IMG/VR virus record: IMGVR_UViG_3300012005_000031
Location: 1-32,975 of that record
Reading direction: 5' to 3' (one strand)
DNA length: 32,975 nucleotides
Origin: a virus
Under the pieces are notes generated by a model that was not told the DNA's origin, ran no database searches, and saw nothing but the letters and a program-made list of their open reading frames with translations. Positions 4,528-12,536 of this stretch are shown piece after piece. Each line of letters starts with the position of its first letter. Positions within the stretch are counted from its first letter, which is position 1. Made by a program: the position numbers and the translations under genes.

Positions 4528-5697
4528 TTATTGCTTGGTCACGAACGGTGAATCATACAAATTAAACTGTCCACGTGCGTAGTTACCCTTCGACCGATCG
4601 AATGCGTAGCTATCTTGATTGTAGTCAAGGATGATTTTGGTAGGTTGATCCCAACGAGTGGCGCCACCGTACATCAAATCATAGTCGCTGTCTGTGACGT
4701 GTGCACCGCCCATGACATGAATCAGCTCATGGAGCGTTACGTAGTCAATGTAAGTTGGTTGGTCTGTAGGCGACTTAGCGACTGGATTTTGATCACATGG
4801 AGTGATTCCTGGTGAATTGGCAAACCCATGAATGTACATCACCGCCGTTTGATGCCCATTCTGGAGACTACCAGCGTCGGCGCAAGTCCTTGGGTTGGGT
4901 CCATCATAGTACACCAGATAAATTTTTCCAGACTGTTCGTCTTTGAGCGATCGAAGATCTGCTTCGATCTGAATAGACTTATCCCACCCGAATGACTCAT
5001 AGGCTGCCTCGGTCAGCGGAAGCTTAACGAAGGTAATGTCGATCTTACCATTAAGACGATCAAGCTTCATCCTATCATGTTGACCAGTTTGTTGAAATAA
5101 CCAGGCATCGACAGTTTCAAGTGAGTTTGGAAACTTATCTGTAAGGTCAAGCTTATTATCTGTTCCGTCGGCTGGGATAGCGTAGATGACATGAATCTGT
5201 GATCCAGTGAGATCATCTGGTTGGTCTATAGTATTCCTTATTGGCTTGATCACCGGCGGAATAGCTAAGTCAGTCTTAGGAGCTGGCGCTGAAGGAGGAA
5301 CTGAGACGTGTGGGGCACCCAGGTCTGGAGTGATGGAGGCTGGAACCGGGGTTGGATCTGCTGGAGTAACTGGAGTAGTGGCGATCGTCGGAGCTGTGTT
5401 TGCTGCCGGTGGAATGGTATTAGACGCAGTTACCGTAAATGGAATAATGAGCGGCTTTGGGGGAGCTGCTAATACAGCAGTTGAAGATGGAGCGCTTGCG
5501 GTTGTTACTGCAGGTGGAGTTTGTACTACTGGTGCTACTTGTACATCCGTAGATGGTGCTGGAGCAGTTGACTGTGATGTTGGGGCTGCAACTTGAGCGG
5601 TTGTAGTGGTAGGAGGAACTGGCTGAGAATCTCCTCCGCCGCCTCCACAACTAGCGATGAGTGCGGTTAGAGTTAAAAGTGCAAAAGTTTGCTTCAT
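4528..5697 (-). CDS. Secreted lipoprotein with metzincin-type zinc protease domain
   Basis: 389 residues; GGAGA precedes the ATG at 5697. Residues 1-17 form a lipoprotein signal ending in LIASC (C17 the lipidated cysteine), followed by a Gly run and a roughly 140-residue low-complexity Pro/Thr/Ala linker. The C-terminal domain has HELIHVMGGAH (323-333), the complete HExxHxxGxxH zinc site of metzincins with E324 as catalytic base, and a Met-turn candidate at YDLMYG (M342). C272 and C301 could form a disulfide. The product should be exported and tethered to a membrane, so it probably acts on envelope or extracellular protein of the infected cell. Such a protein is unusual for a phage. It is the next gene downstream of the GGDEF gene, 113 bp away. 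Confidence 0.78.
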   Translation of the reverse strand: MKQTFALLTLTALIASCGGGGGDSQPVPPTTTTAQVAAPTSQSTAPAPSTDVQVAPVVQTPPAVTTASAPSSTAVLAAPPKPLIIPFTVTASNTIPPAANTAPTIATTPVTPADPTPVPASITPDLGAPHVSVPPSAPAPKTDLAIPPVIKPIRNTIDQPDDLTGSQIHVIYAIPADGTDNKLDLTDKFPNSLETVDAWLFQQTGQHDRMKLDRLNGKIDITFVKLPLTEAAYESFGWDKSIQIEADLRSLKDEQSGKIYLVYYDGPNPRTCADAGSLQNGHQTAVMYIHGFANSPGITPCDQNPVAKSPTDQPTYIDYVTLHELIHVMGGAHVTDSDYDLMYGGATRWDQPTKIILDYNQDSYAFDRSKGNYARGQFNLYDSPFVTKQ

Positions 5698-5810
5698 GGT
5701 GTTCTCCGATTCAAGTTAGAAAGAGTACTCCCGTTTGGCCAAATTGGCTTTAGTAAGGTACTACCATTACTTTAATATCTTATAATAATTATGTGAGAAA
5801 AGATACAACT

Positions 5811-6656
5811 TTATGAGAAAGCTTTCATTGAATTTGTGTATATTTTTGACTTTATCGCATTTTTTGTCGTGTGTTTCACCTCATACATCAGCTCATCAGC
5901 AGCAGAAAGAATTCCTTCTGGAGAAGCTTTAAATGATCCATCATACTCAACCATTCCAATGCTAAATGATATCTTGAATCGATTGTCAACTGCACACTTG
6001 TCAAGCTCTTCCTTTAACCTCGTGACTAACATAGTGTCGTGTGAGTGTCTAAAGATTACAGCAAATTCATCGCCTCCCAACCTTGATCCCATATCATCTG
6101 CTCTAAGGTGGTCTTTAATGCATTTTCCAATGCAAACTAAAAGTTCATCTCCTACATGATGTCCAAGCTTATCATTGACTTGCTTAAATCCATCAATGTC
6201 AATGTACGCAACCGACATTGATTCTGACCATCGATTACAATATGATAAAGATCGTTCTAAATAGTCTAGGAAAGCTAGTCTATTTGGCAGCTTAGTGAGG
6301 GCGTCGGTACGGCTAGACATTGAAAGCACTTCAACTACTTTATTTTTTCTATTCACCATAAAAGCGATTACTATATATCCTAAGATTAGGTTAATCAATA
6401 ACCAGATGTTAAAGATCATATCAGGTGACATTATTAAATTTTCAGTTTGGAAATGAGATAACCCAGTCATACCAGCAAATAGGTAAGAAAACCAGCCGCC
6501 GACATGATCTGCTACGGTATATACCAATAACATGTAGACCAAGATAAATGTAATAAAAGGAAACCTTTCATCAAGGTAATATATTAGTGATAATGATAGA
6601 AGACAAGCTAAAGCAATAAAGAATGGTTTAGCTTTTTTAAACTCAAGAACTTTCAT
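5811..6656 (-). CDS. Membrane diguanylate cyclase (GGDEF)
   Basis: 281 residues. The N-terminal 100 residues contain hydrophobic segments at about 12-28, 33-49 and 82-101, so the protein is membrane anchored. The catalytic domain shows the family landmarks DALTKLPNR (118-126), DIDGFKQVND (153-162) and an intact GGDEF at 194-198. An inhibitory I-site RADD (185-188) sits exactly five residues upstream, so product inhibition by c-di-GMP is expected. It would convert two GTP to c-di-GMP in the host cytoplasm and could alter motility or biofilm state. GGAAGG lies very close to the ATG at 6656. A TTTACG-17-TATAGT promoter candidate lies upstream at 6733-6761. Divergent acquisition from a bacterium is likely. 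Confidence 0.85.
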   Translation of the reverse strand: MKVLEFKKAKPFFIALACLLSLSLIYYLDERFPFITFILVYMLLVYTVADHVGGWFSYLFAGMTGLSHFQTENLIMSPDMIFNIWLLINLILGYIVIAFMVNRKNKVVEVLSMSSRTDALTKLPNRLAFLDYLERSLSYCNRWSESMSVAYIDIDGFKQVNDKLGHHVGDELLVCIGKCIKDHLRADDMGSRLGGDEFAVIFRHSHDTMLVTRLKEELDKCAVDNRFKISFSIGMVEYDGSFKASPEGILSAADELMYEVKHTTKNAIKSKIYTNSMKAFS

Positions 6657-6732
6657 ACCTTCCTGCCACTAGGGTGGTTGGTACTTCGATGGATAGATAT
6701 CTAAAAATTAGATATCAGTATGTATATTTGAT

Positions 6733-6761
6733 ACTATAACATATATCTCAACAATCGTAAA
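6733..6761 (-). promoter_or_regulatory. Candidate promoter for the GGDEF gene
   Basis: TTTACG (6756-6761), 17-nt spacer, TATAGT (6733-6738) on the minus strand. A 9-bp hairpin (GATATCTAA/TTAGATATC) lies between this and the gene start, possibly in the leader. Confidence 0.4.
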
Positions 6762-6771
6762 TCAATTACTA

Positions 6772-6804
6772 GTGAAAAGAGCAAAGAGATCGAACTCTTT
6801 TCAC
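6772..6804 (-). terminator. Hairpin after the 6818 gene
   Basis: A 10-bp stem GTGAAAAGAG/CTCTTTTCAC lies 13 bp downstream of the stop codon at 6818. No clear U tract follows, so it may be an attenuated terminator or an mRNA 3' stabiliser. Confidence 0.5.
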
Positions 6805-6817
6805 CGTTCTTCAAAAT

Positions 6818-7402
6818 TTACACGATTTCAAGTGTTTTGTAGCTTAGAGAAACGTTTTTGGTTACCTTATAGTTATTATTGGACCAACTATCTGTTTCTG
6901 GATAGTAACGAATTTTAGCTCCGTTTAAAGCCGAGAACTTAGATTTAATCTCATCTGACAGCTCTTCAATTAAGTTACCTACGATATCTGCAACATCAAA
7001 TGTAACAACTGCCGGATTTGACCCGCAACCATAATTGAGGCCGCCATGATCGATCCTATCAATCTTGCACCCTCTTAAGATGTTGGTTCTAACAACAGTT
7101 TCATTGCCGTCTAACATCTCAATCTTAGTCATGAATGATTCCATTTGAAACAGATTTTGTAAAGCAACACACGCTCTGGAGCCCATGTCATCTTCAACTA
7201 TTATATCGAAGTAGTGGGGAGCCGCGAATCGCGTTTGTGATATCTCAGATATTTTGATCAATTGAATCGATATGTCATTTCCGCAAGATAGCTTAGTTCC
7301 ATCGTCTTGTTGAAATAATACCCTAAATCGATTTCTAACTTTAGGGTGTAAGATTCCATTACCTAAGCCGGGCCAGCCAGATGTTTCAGATAAGTTTGCC
7401 AT
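6818..7402 (-). CDS. Putative virion protein, tail-tube-like
   Basis: 194 residues; AGAGAG upstream of the ATG at 7402. The sequence is soluble and beta-rich in appearance. An N-terminal LHPKVRNRFRVLF segment and a central NPAVVTFDVADI segment recall tail-tube and related baseplate proteins of T4-like phages, but I see no diagnostic motif and the match is by impression. It is bracketed by its own terminators (7422-7453 upstream, 6772-6804 downstream), so it is probably transcribed as a single gene. The alternative is an unrelated structural or assembly protein. Confidence 0.45.
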   Translation of the reverse strand: MANLSETSGWPGLGNGILHPKVRNRFRVLFQQDDGTKLSCGNDISIQLIKISEISQTRFAAPHYFDIIVEDDMGSRACVALQNLFQMESFMTKIEMLDGNETVVRTNILRGCKIDRIDHGGLNYGCGSNPAVVTFDVADIVGNLIEELSDEIKSKFSALNGAKIRYYPETDSWSNNNYKVTKNVSLSYKTLEIV

Positions 7403-7421
7403 GTAATATTTCTCTCTATAA

Positions 7422-7453
7422 AATAAAAGGTCCTAAAATTAGGACCTTTTATT
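7422..7453 (-). terminator. Rho-independent terminator
   Basis: A 15-bp perfect stem around AGGTCCTAA/TTAGGACCT with a 2-nt loop, A/T-rich on both sides, directly after the stop at 7475. Confidence 0.85.
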
Positions 7454-7474
7454 TATCTAGAGACGGTGAATTTT

Positions 7475-8539
7475 TCAATCACCCCTTTCGGCGTCATCCT
7501 CAGAAGCATCTGAACCAAAGTTAGCTTGACGTAGCTTATCTTGGAGCTCTTGGTAAGCTTTAGTTAGCCCTAGTTCATCTGACTTGTAACGTGCTTTCTT
7601 CTTTTCAAATCGCTGAACCATGTCAACAAAGGCCTTACGATACATCGCGACTGGGTCATCAGAGCTTAATTGCTTACCGAGCCTGTAAGGTTTTACTTTG
7701 CGGCGATAGGTGTCATCATTACCAGAACTTGACTTACCTACAACTTCTCCGCGGATCCAACCAGTGGAGTAGATCGACATAACGTACTTAGTGTTCTTGT
7801 CGAGTGATGCTTCCACCGTTTTTGTTTTTGGATCGTATCTAGAGCTGAACATATATAATCCGGTGTCAAAGCAGAAGGTGCCATGCTTGCGCATTGCGTT
7901 ACTAGATATGTCCTTCATGACCTTGCAGATCGCCTTGTACTCTGGAGTACCCATGACTTCTTGTACGGCTCCGGGTTCAGCAGGCTTTGCTTCGGATAGT
8001 GTTCCTTCTTGTCCTAGCTCTTCGATCAGAAAATCATTGATCTCAGCTACGGTCATCGATTCTTGCTGAAGAGCAACTAACCGATTTTGTATGCCAGTTA
8101 CAAAGTGCGCCATCACGTCTCGACAAGCTGCGACGGCACCTTTCAGACCAACGTCTGTACGGAGAATGTTTGGGGATACTTCTTCTAGCTTTGCGAAGGC
8201 ATCGATGATCTTCGTGACTGACTTCATCAAGTTGTTGAGCTCTGTCTTAGCTTCACGTGTCTCATACTTCTTCTTGATCGCTTGACCATTCTTAACGAGG
8301 AAGGCTTTTGCTGCTTTAGCAACATTCTTCTCAACGTCTCCAAGGTGGTCATCGAAAGCGCCGATCATATTTACTAGCTTGCTGAAGATGCCTTCATCTA
8401 GCTGTCGACCAGCCTTGATGTTTTCAACGGCTTCATAATAGATCTTTGCGATCTCCTTAGCATCGGATTGGAGCGCATCTATCTGTTCTTGGCGAGGATT
8501 ACGGCCAGACAGAGATAGCATCCGTTTGATATCATTCAT
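7475..8539 (-). CDS. Unknown coiled, charged phage protein (354 aa)
   Basis: The ATG at 8539 is preferred because AGGA lies about 9 nt upstream and the upstream neighbour ends at 8544; a longer frame to 8602 would overlap that gene. The first 200 residues are helical and charged, residues about 225-310 look beta-rich (FCFDTGLYMFSSRYD, STGWIRGEVV), and the tail is very acidic. No family is recognised. It is the last gene of a three-gene set (9205-7475) with 2-4 bp spacings, closed by a terminator, so the three products probably work together, perhaps in virion assembly. Confidence 0.8.
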   Translation of the reverse strand: MNDIKRMLSLSGRNPRQEQIDALQSDAKEIAKIYYEAVENIKAGRQLDEGIFSKLVNMIGAFDDHLGDVEKNVAKAAKAFLVKNGQAIKKKYETREAKTELNNLMKSVTKIIDAFAKLEEVSPNILRTDVGLKGAVAACRDVMAHFVTGIQNRLVALQQESMTVAEINDFLIEELGQEGTLSEAKPAEPGAVQEVMGTPEYKAICKVMKDISSNAMRKHGTFCFDTGLYMFSSRYDPKTKTVEASLDKNTKYVMSIYSTGWIRGEVVGKSSSGNDDTYRRKVKPYRLGKQLSSDDPVAMYRKAFVDMVQRFEKKKARYKSDELGLTKAYQELQDKLRQANFGSDASEDDAERGD

Positions 8540-8543
8540 CTCT

Positions 8544-8765
8544 TTAGTCCTGTGTTTTATTTGGATCAGCTTCCATACCGAGCTCTTTCTTCTTAGCATC
8601 AATCTGTGTTTGAAGCTGTTGCATCTTTTCTTTTAGGTTAGGAGGAATCTCTCCTCCAGCCGAGGTGATGTCGTCGACTTGATCTTGAAGCGAATGTAGC
8701 TGGTCACGAAGAGCTTGAAGTGCCGAATCGGCTTCTTCTCTCATGAGGAATTCTTTAAAGTGCAT
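8544..8765 (-). CDS. Small coiled-coil protein (73 aa)
   Basis: Starts MHFKEFLMREE and continues as heptad-like helices (LRDQLHSLQDQVDD ... MQQLQTQIDAKKK), so a coiled coil is likely. Proteins that begin MxFKEFL are frequent among virion-associated proteins of large phages, which is suggestive only. It lies 2 bp after the stop of the 8768 gene and 4 bp before the start of the 7475 gene, so translation is probably coupled. Confidence 0.75.
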   Translation of the reverse strand: MHFKEFLMREEADSALQALRDQLHSLQDQVDDITSAGGEIPPNLKEKMQQLQTQIDAKKKELGMEADPNKTQD

Positions 8766-8767
8766 GA

Positions 8768-9205
8768 TTAGTCGTCCGTTTGGATGTTAAAGTAGATGTC
8801 ATCGTTGATGTTTTTGGCTTGTCTCAACGCTTGCTTGATAACGGTGAGATCACCCTTGACCTCCTCGCGAGATTCTGTGGTGAGATCGCTGTACATCACC
8901 TCGGTACCAACACGAATGGCCGCAAAGAGCGCCATCTTTTTCCCACTGTTATCTTCGTTGATAGTTAAGAGGGCGCGGCGGCCGTCAACAAACTTTCTGA
9001 AAGCTTTGCTTGGCTCGCACGAGCTACCAGAGTGGTGCTCGGATTCTTCAACTTCAGTTGGTTGCTCTGACAGCTGTGTCACGTCAGAGTTGAGCTTCTT
9101 GCCTAAGGATTCAAATACTGCAGAGACAGCATCTTGGGTGATCCCATTATCGCAGCTTTTAAAGAATTGCTGTATCAGCGCGACTTTAAGTTCTTCAAGT
9201 TTCAT
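8768..9205 (-). CDS. Unknown phage protein (145 aa)
   Basis: GGAGA precedes the ATG at 9205. The protein is mixed helical with an acidic Ser/Glu-rich linker at about 45-65 and no recognised motif. It is the first gene of the 9205-7475 operon. A GATAAATA late-promoter-like box lies 35 nt upstream (9240-9247), between this gene and the HD-domain gene, consistent with late expression of the set. Confidence 0.75.
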   Translation of the reverse strand: MKLEELKVALIQQFFKSCDNGITQDAVSAVFESLGKKLNSDVTQLSEQPTEVEESEHHSGSSCEPSKAFRKFVDGRRALLTINEDNSGKKMALFAAIRVGTEVMYSDLTTESREEVKGDLTVIKQALRQAKNINDDIYFNIQTDD

Positions 9206-9239
9206 TCACCGGTTCTCCATGTTATTGGTACCATGGAGA

Positions 9240-9247
9240 TATTTATC
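9240..9247 (-). promoter_or_regulatory. Late-promoter-like box GATAAATA
   Basis: GATAAATA on the minus strand, one base from the T4 late consensus, 35 nt before the start at 9205. The same variant precedes the tail fibre gene at 31586. Confidence 0.4.
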
Positions 9248-9270
9248 ACCGGTTTGAGCGCTACTTAGAA

Positions 9271-10233
9271 TTATTCGGCCGGAATCGGACCTTCAGCTAA
9301 TGGAGAGTAAGATTCGATCTCAAGAGTGGAGAGACCAAGCTCTTCTTTGATGATATTTGCCACTATTGCACCATTGATCTTGGTGTCTGGGAACCGCATA
9401 ACTATCTTTCTATAAAGATCAACTTTAGAAATTTCGGGTTTCATCACCAGCTCAACCATCGATCTGACGCGCTCGTCATGATCCTTAACGTTCTTGGAGC
9501 TAGTTATGGCCATCGAAGCTTTCTGCTCTGCAAGAACCGAAAGGTACTTAGTGTTCCAGTGTTGTGACATCGACTCATGGTGAGACGCCAGACTTACTTG
9601 CTTTTCACGGGCTGATCCGATGATAACGTATTGCTCGGCGAACTTGATCAACATCTTCATTCTCACCTGAATGGTGTAATATGCAATTTGCTGCTCTGGA
9701 AAGAGCTTAGATGCCTTGCGGAGCATCTTCAAGAAAACGTTAAATGCTTCCTTACCGTATGCTTCCATCTTTTTCAGGTCGAAGACGCCAACCATCGACT
9801 CAAGGTTATCACAGCGGTCGAGCCCCTTAACGATCGAACAGTCGGGATCTATCGCGATCTGTTCGATGTACTCCACCTGGTTCTTCAGCTCGCCTTGAAA
9901 CTTCTTCGTGAGCTTCCAAACCTTCCTTGCAATTTCCTCGCTAAACTCAGTCACCAAAACCTCATATGGAATCTGATAATCTTCTTGAACGTCGTGAAGG
10001 AGCGCCAAGATGATACACAGCTCTTCATTTATCTCAGATTTAAGCTGGGTTACGGCTAAAGCGATCCTAATCTGGTGATGAAACTCGGGAGTGAATCCAT
10101 CCTTCCTTAAGCCGACGTGATAACGTTCAGCGAAACCTAGAGCCTTTAGAGCGGTGCTGTATCCACGACCGATCAAGAAAAACTTAAGGGCGGTCTTTTC
10201 CTTAGAGAACTGTAGCTGATGTGGCACAGACAT
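9271..10233 (-). CDS. HD-domain protein related to SpoT/RelA hydrolases
   Basis: 320 residues from the ATG at 10233, selected for its AAGGA site and because the upstream gene ends at 10242. The N-terminal 150 residues match the (p)ppGpp hydrolase HD fold: RYHVGLRKDG (37-46), FHH (51-53), LLHDVQED (78-85, the HD..ED metal site) and KGLDRCDN (136-143). Such domains remove pyrophosphate from ppGpp or related nucleotides, so a role in blunting the host stringent response is plausible. No synthetase domain is present. The C-terminal 120 residues are unassigned. It follows two tightly packed genes (NADAR and an unknown) in one operon. Confidence 0.72.
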   Translation of the reverse strand: MSVPHQLQFSKEKTALKFFLIGRGYSTALKALGFAERYHVGLRKDGFTPEFHHQIRIALAVTQLKSEINEELCIILALLHDVQEDYQIPYEVLVTEFSEEIARKVWKLTKKFQGELKNQVEYIEQIAIDPDCSIVKGLDRCDNLESMVGVFDLKKMEAYGKEAFNVFLKMLRKASKLFPEQQIAYYTIQVRMKMLIKFAEQYVIIGSAREKQVSLASHHESMSQHWNTKYLSVLAEQKASMAITSSKNVKDHDERVRSMVELVMKPEISKVDLYRKIVMRFPDTKINGAIVANIIKEELGLSTLEIESYSPLAEGPIPAE

Positions 10234-10241
10234 ATTTTTCC

Positions 10242-10619
10242 TTATCGGCCAGAAGTAAGAAACCATTGAGCGGAGTCTTCAAAACTGTCAAACGGTCCAG
10301 TTCCTTTATCAACTGTTTCGTCATCAGCATCGCCGTAAACTAAGATGAACCTCTTACCATCTTGGGGGAGCTCAATAACCCGAACTAGCGAGTAATACTC
10401 TAGCTCCTGACGTATCCAACTATCGATCATCGGGTCTATATAGTGTGGAGATTGAGGAGATCTGATGCCGGTGACTCCACTAGCTTTGGCTGCGTCGTAC
10501 TTATCTTGACGCTCAACAGCCTCCTTCTTTAATCGAATGCGCAACTTTTCATGAGAAACAATATTCTCTGCGATCTGCGCCGAAACTTTTGTTTTGTCAA
10601 TATTATGACGCTTGTTCAC
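10242..10619 (-). CDS. Unknown protein (125 aa)
   Basis: The start is GTG at 10617-10619, overlapping the TGA of the NADAR gene (GTGA), so translation is coupled. The N-terminal half is basic and helical; the C-terminal half (KRFILVYGDADDE ... GPFDSFEDSAQWFL) looks like a small alpha/beta domain. No family is recognised. It lies between NADAR and the HD-domain gene. Confidence 0.75.
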   Translation of the reverse strand: MNKRHNIDKTKVSAQIAENIVSHEKLRIRLKKEAVERQDKYDAAKASGVTGIRSPQSPHYIDPMIDSWIRQELEYYSLVRVIELPQDGKRFILVYGDADDETVDKGTGPFDSFEDSAQWFLTSGR

Positions 10620-11191
10620 GACATTTCCTTGAGAAGTTCAGCGACTAAAATTCCTGGAGTATCTGTCCACCAGGTATCTATGGTGCGGTCCATTCCTTCT
10701 ACACCAACCATCTTAATCTCTTCACGTAGGACAGTTAAGATTTCACCGAGTAAGTTTTTTCCTCTCCACAGCTTTCGGTCCAGGGCTTCGGCATCATTCT
10801 GGTGCCAACCTATACCCCACACCAGATCATATGGAGAAGCCTCAACGATCTCTGTATCTCCAGTGTACATCAAAGCGTCTAATAGTTTTTGATTCTGAAG
10901 AAACTTTTCTCGACAAGCTACATACATGTAGTGGTATGAAACATCTTCCCACTCCTTTTTGTCAAATCCTGATACTAGCTTACCTTGGTCCTTATTCTTT
11001 CGAGGATCCTTGGTAAACAAGATCTTATAAGCCATTTGACGATCGCCAAAGTGCATCGCTTTGCAAAACATGAAGAATTGTTCTGATTGTGCAAAGCCAA
11101 TTTCCTTGAATTGGAAAGATGCTGGTCGATGCCAATTTGAAAATGGATCGATGTTCCCCCAGAAGAAGGTGAAGTCCTTTGTAGTTTTCAT
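10616..11191 (-). CDS. NADAR-domain (YbiA-like) protein
   Basis: 191 residues; AAGGA precedes the ATG at 11191. Family hallmarks appear in order: FFWGNIDPFSNW near the N-terminus, SEQFFMFCKAMHFGD (about 36-50), and DLVWGIGWHQ near the C-terminus with the WGIG core. NADAR enzymes are N-glycosidases that act on riboflavin intermediates or, in DarT-associated systems, remove ADP-ribose from guanine in DNA. In a phage this could reverse host ADP-ribosylation or consume NAD-derived defence signals; this role is inferred. It is the first gene of a 3-gene operon with its own extended -10 promoter. Confidence 0.82.
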   Translation of the reverse strand: MKTTKDFTFFWGNIDPFSNWHRPASFQFKEIGFAQSEQFFMFCKAMHFGDRQMAYKILFTKDPRKNKDQGKLVSGFDKKEWEDVSYHYMYVACREKFLQNQKLLDALMYTGDTEIVEASPYDLVWGIGWHQNDAEALDRKLWRGKNLLGEILTVLREEIKMVGVEGMDRTIDTWWTDTPGILVAELLKEMS

Positions 11192-11213
11192 GTGAGTCCT
11201 TTACTATGGAAAC

Positions 11214-11219
11214 ATTATA
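11214..11219 (-). promoter_or_regulatory. Extended -10 promoter for the NADAR operon
   Basis: TATAAT preceded by TG and one base (TGATATAAT) on the minus strand, 23 nt before the ATG; no good -35 is visible. Confidence 0.5.
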
Positions 11220-11243
11220 TCACATCTTTGTCTCTAAAAATCA

Positions 11244-11269
11244 AAAAGGAGAGCAATTGCTCTCCTTTT
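11244..11269 (-). terminator. Rho-independent terminator
   Basis: A 26-bp perfect palindrome centred on GAGCAATTGCTC and ending in TTTT, just after the vWA gene. Confidence 0.85.
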
Positions 11270-11286
11270 ATTAGCTTATCAAGCTA

Positions 11287-12096
11287 TCAATCTCCAGAAC
11301 CACCACCGATATCTTTCGATTTTTTATCAGCCTTAAACTTTTTAAGTCGATCCGAGATATCATCTGGCGTAGTGCTCGCGACGGTGTCATATAAGGCTGA
11401 CATATTGACGCTACCATCTGCCGATGCGCAAGCTGAAGCTCCTACAAAAGCAGCTGCCGCAGAATCTCCGCGTGTATAGCTTGTTGCCAGGTTCATCGAG
11501 CGCATCGCATCGCCGATCCCCTTAGACGTATAATCAAACTGACTGGTGTTACCCATCTTAATACCAACTCGGTTTGCAAAATCCTTGGCGTTCATGTTAG
11601 CTCCGAGGAACATCACCTCCCACTTCAGCTCATTCTGAATTTCAGTGATCAACCGATGGACAGAACTATAGGTATGAACCCGGCTAGAGGTGTCATCACC
11701 GTCGGTGAGGATCGTCAAGATCGTCTTTTGATTAGATTGATGAGTTTCCTTGTACATCATGATCGCTTGATGGATGAAGTCAAACAGTGATGTCATTCCT
11801 TGTGGCTCATACACCAGAGGATCAACACAGTTTAATTGATCAGACAACTTGATCGGAGCAGCTGACTTAACGTCAACTTGATCATACACTACCTTGAGTT
11901 GGCTGTCAAAGAAGATCAGCGAGATCTTTGCTTCTCCTTCTGCTTCTTGCTGTCCCTTGAGGTATTGGTTATAGCCAGAAACAGCTTCTTCGCGCATGCG
12001 CATCATTGATGTAGATCGGTCTAGCAAGAAGATCAGGCGAGCTGGTTGCTGTGGTGGTTGCTGATCAATGGCGATGCTAATCTTTTTCTTTCCCAT
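11287..12096 (-). CDS. von Willebrand factor A-domain protein
   Basis: 269 residues from the ATG at 12096, which has AGGAA 6-7 nt upstream; the longer frame to 12180 would overlap a terminator and the previous gene. A complete MIDAS metal site is present: DRSTS (26-30), T102 in GMTS, and D132 in LTDGDD. A Pro/Gln-rich N-terminus precedes the domain and a Ser/Gly/Asp-rich tail follows. vWA proteins bind partners through the metal; phage partners are unknown, but vWA proteins of this type are common in large phages and related to tellurite-resistance/TerY-like proteins. It stands alone between two terminators. Confidence 0.82.
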   Translation of the reverse strand: MGKKKISIAIDQQPPQQPARLIFLLDRSTSMMRMREEAVSGYNQYLKGQQEAEGEAKISLIFFDSQLKVVYDQVDVKSAAPIKLSDQLNCVDPLVYEPQGMTSLFDFIHQAIMMYKETHQSNQKTILTILTDGDDTSSRVHTYSSVHRLITEIQNELKWEVMFLGANMNAKDFANRVGIKMGNTSQFDYTSKGIGDAMRSMNLATSYTRGDSAAAAFVGASACASADGSVNMSALYDTVASTTPDDISDRLKKFKADKKSKDIGGGSGD

Positions 12097-12108
12097 TTTA
12101 TTTCCTAT

Positions 12109-12139
12109 GATAAAAAGCCCGAACTTTAGTTGTTCAGGC
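12109..12139 (-). terminator. Rho-independent terminator overlapping a stop codon
   Basis: Minus strand GCCTGAAC-AACTAAA-GTTCGGGC followed by TTTTTATC. The TGA of the upstream gene lies inside the stem. Confidence 0.8.
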
Positions 12140-12370
12140 CGGTTGTTCTTGCTGCCAAAATAGAACTCCAAATGTTCCACTAGCTTGTGTTGAGATTTGT
12201 TTTAGAAAGACGTTAAGCTCAAGTTGAGAGTTAAACATTCCTCTTAAGCATTCACACCCGTAAAAATTACCTTTTTCAAAGAAAATTCTATATTGTAAGG
12301 GAATGAATGATCCACCGTATCCTTGTGTTGCTCCGCGGGGGTTGGTGATGTTAATGTAAAAGCTATTCAC
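12134..12370 (-). CDS. Unknown protein (78 aa, GTG start proposed)
   Basis: The open frame extends to an ATG at 12424, but that overlaps the small membrane protein gene by 49 bp and has no ribosome site. GTG at 12368-12370 lies 5 bp after the stop of that gene and would give 78 residues. The product contains aromatic and polar stretches (YGGSFIPLQYRIFFEKG, GVLFWQQEQPA) and no family motif. A terminator begins inside its stop codon, which supports it as a real 3'-terminal gene. Confidence 0.6.
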   Translation of the reverse strand: MNSFYINITNPRGATQGYGGSFIPLQYRIFFEKGNFYGCECLRGMFNSQLELNVFLKQISTQASGTFGVLFWQQEQPA

Positions 12371-12375
12371 GTCGA

Positions 12376-12516
12376 TTAATGACGAAACAGAAAAGAAGAA
12401 ATAATGATTAACTCGACCATCCATTCGACAAATGCGGCTAGGCCAAGTGCTCCTTTAGCATCATCATGGATGAGATTCTTAATCACTAGCTTATAATATA
12501 TCCAAGCGAATAACAT
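12376..12516 (-). CDS. Small membrane protein (46 aa)
   Basis: ATG at 12516 with AAGGAAAC about 8 nt upstream. The 46 residues are strongly hydrophobic near the C-terminus (ALGLAAFVEWMVELIIISSF), a likely transmembrane helix, with a shorter hydrophobic N-terminal segment. It starts 21 bp after the CCA end of tRNA-Thr on the high-coordinate side boundary (12537) and is followed closely by the 78-aa gene. A holin-like or superinfection-exclusion role is possible but not shown. Confidence 0.6.
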   Translation of the reverse strand: MLFAWIYYKLVIKNLIHDDAKGALGLAAFVEWMVELIIISSFLFRH

Positions 12517-12536
12517 CTCTCGTTTCCTTTATAATT

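Noticed and set aside
5207-5596. Plus-strand 129-aa frame opposite the lipoprotein gene
   Set aside because: It mirrors the Pro/Thr/Ala-rich linker codons of the metzincin lipoprotein; all genuine genes here are on the minus strand.
7450-7457. GATAAATA box upstream of the 6818-7402 gene
   Set aside because: It overlaps the terminator stem at 7422-7453, so a start there would begin inside the hairpin; not counted as a promoter.
12134-12424. Full 96-aa frame starting at ATG 12424
   Set aside because: The start has no ribosome site and overlaps a better-supported 46-aa gene; GTG at 12370 is preferred.
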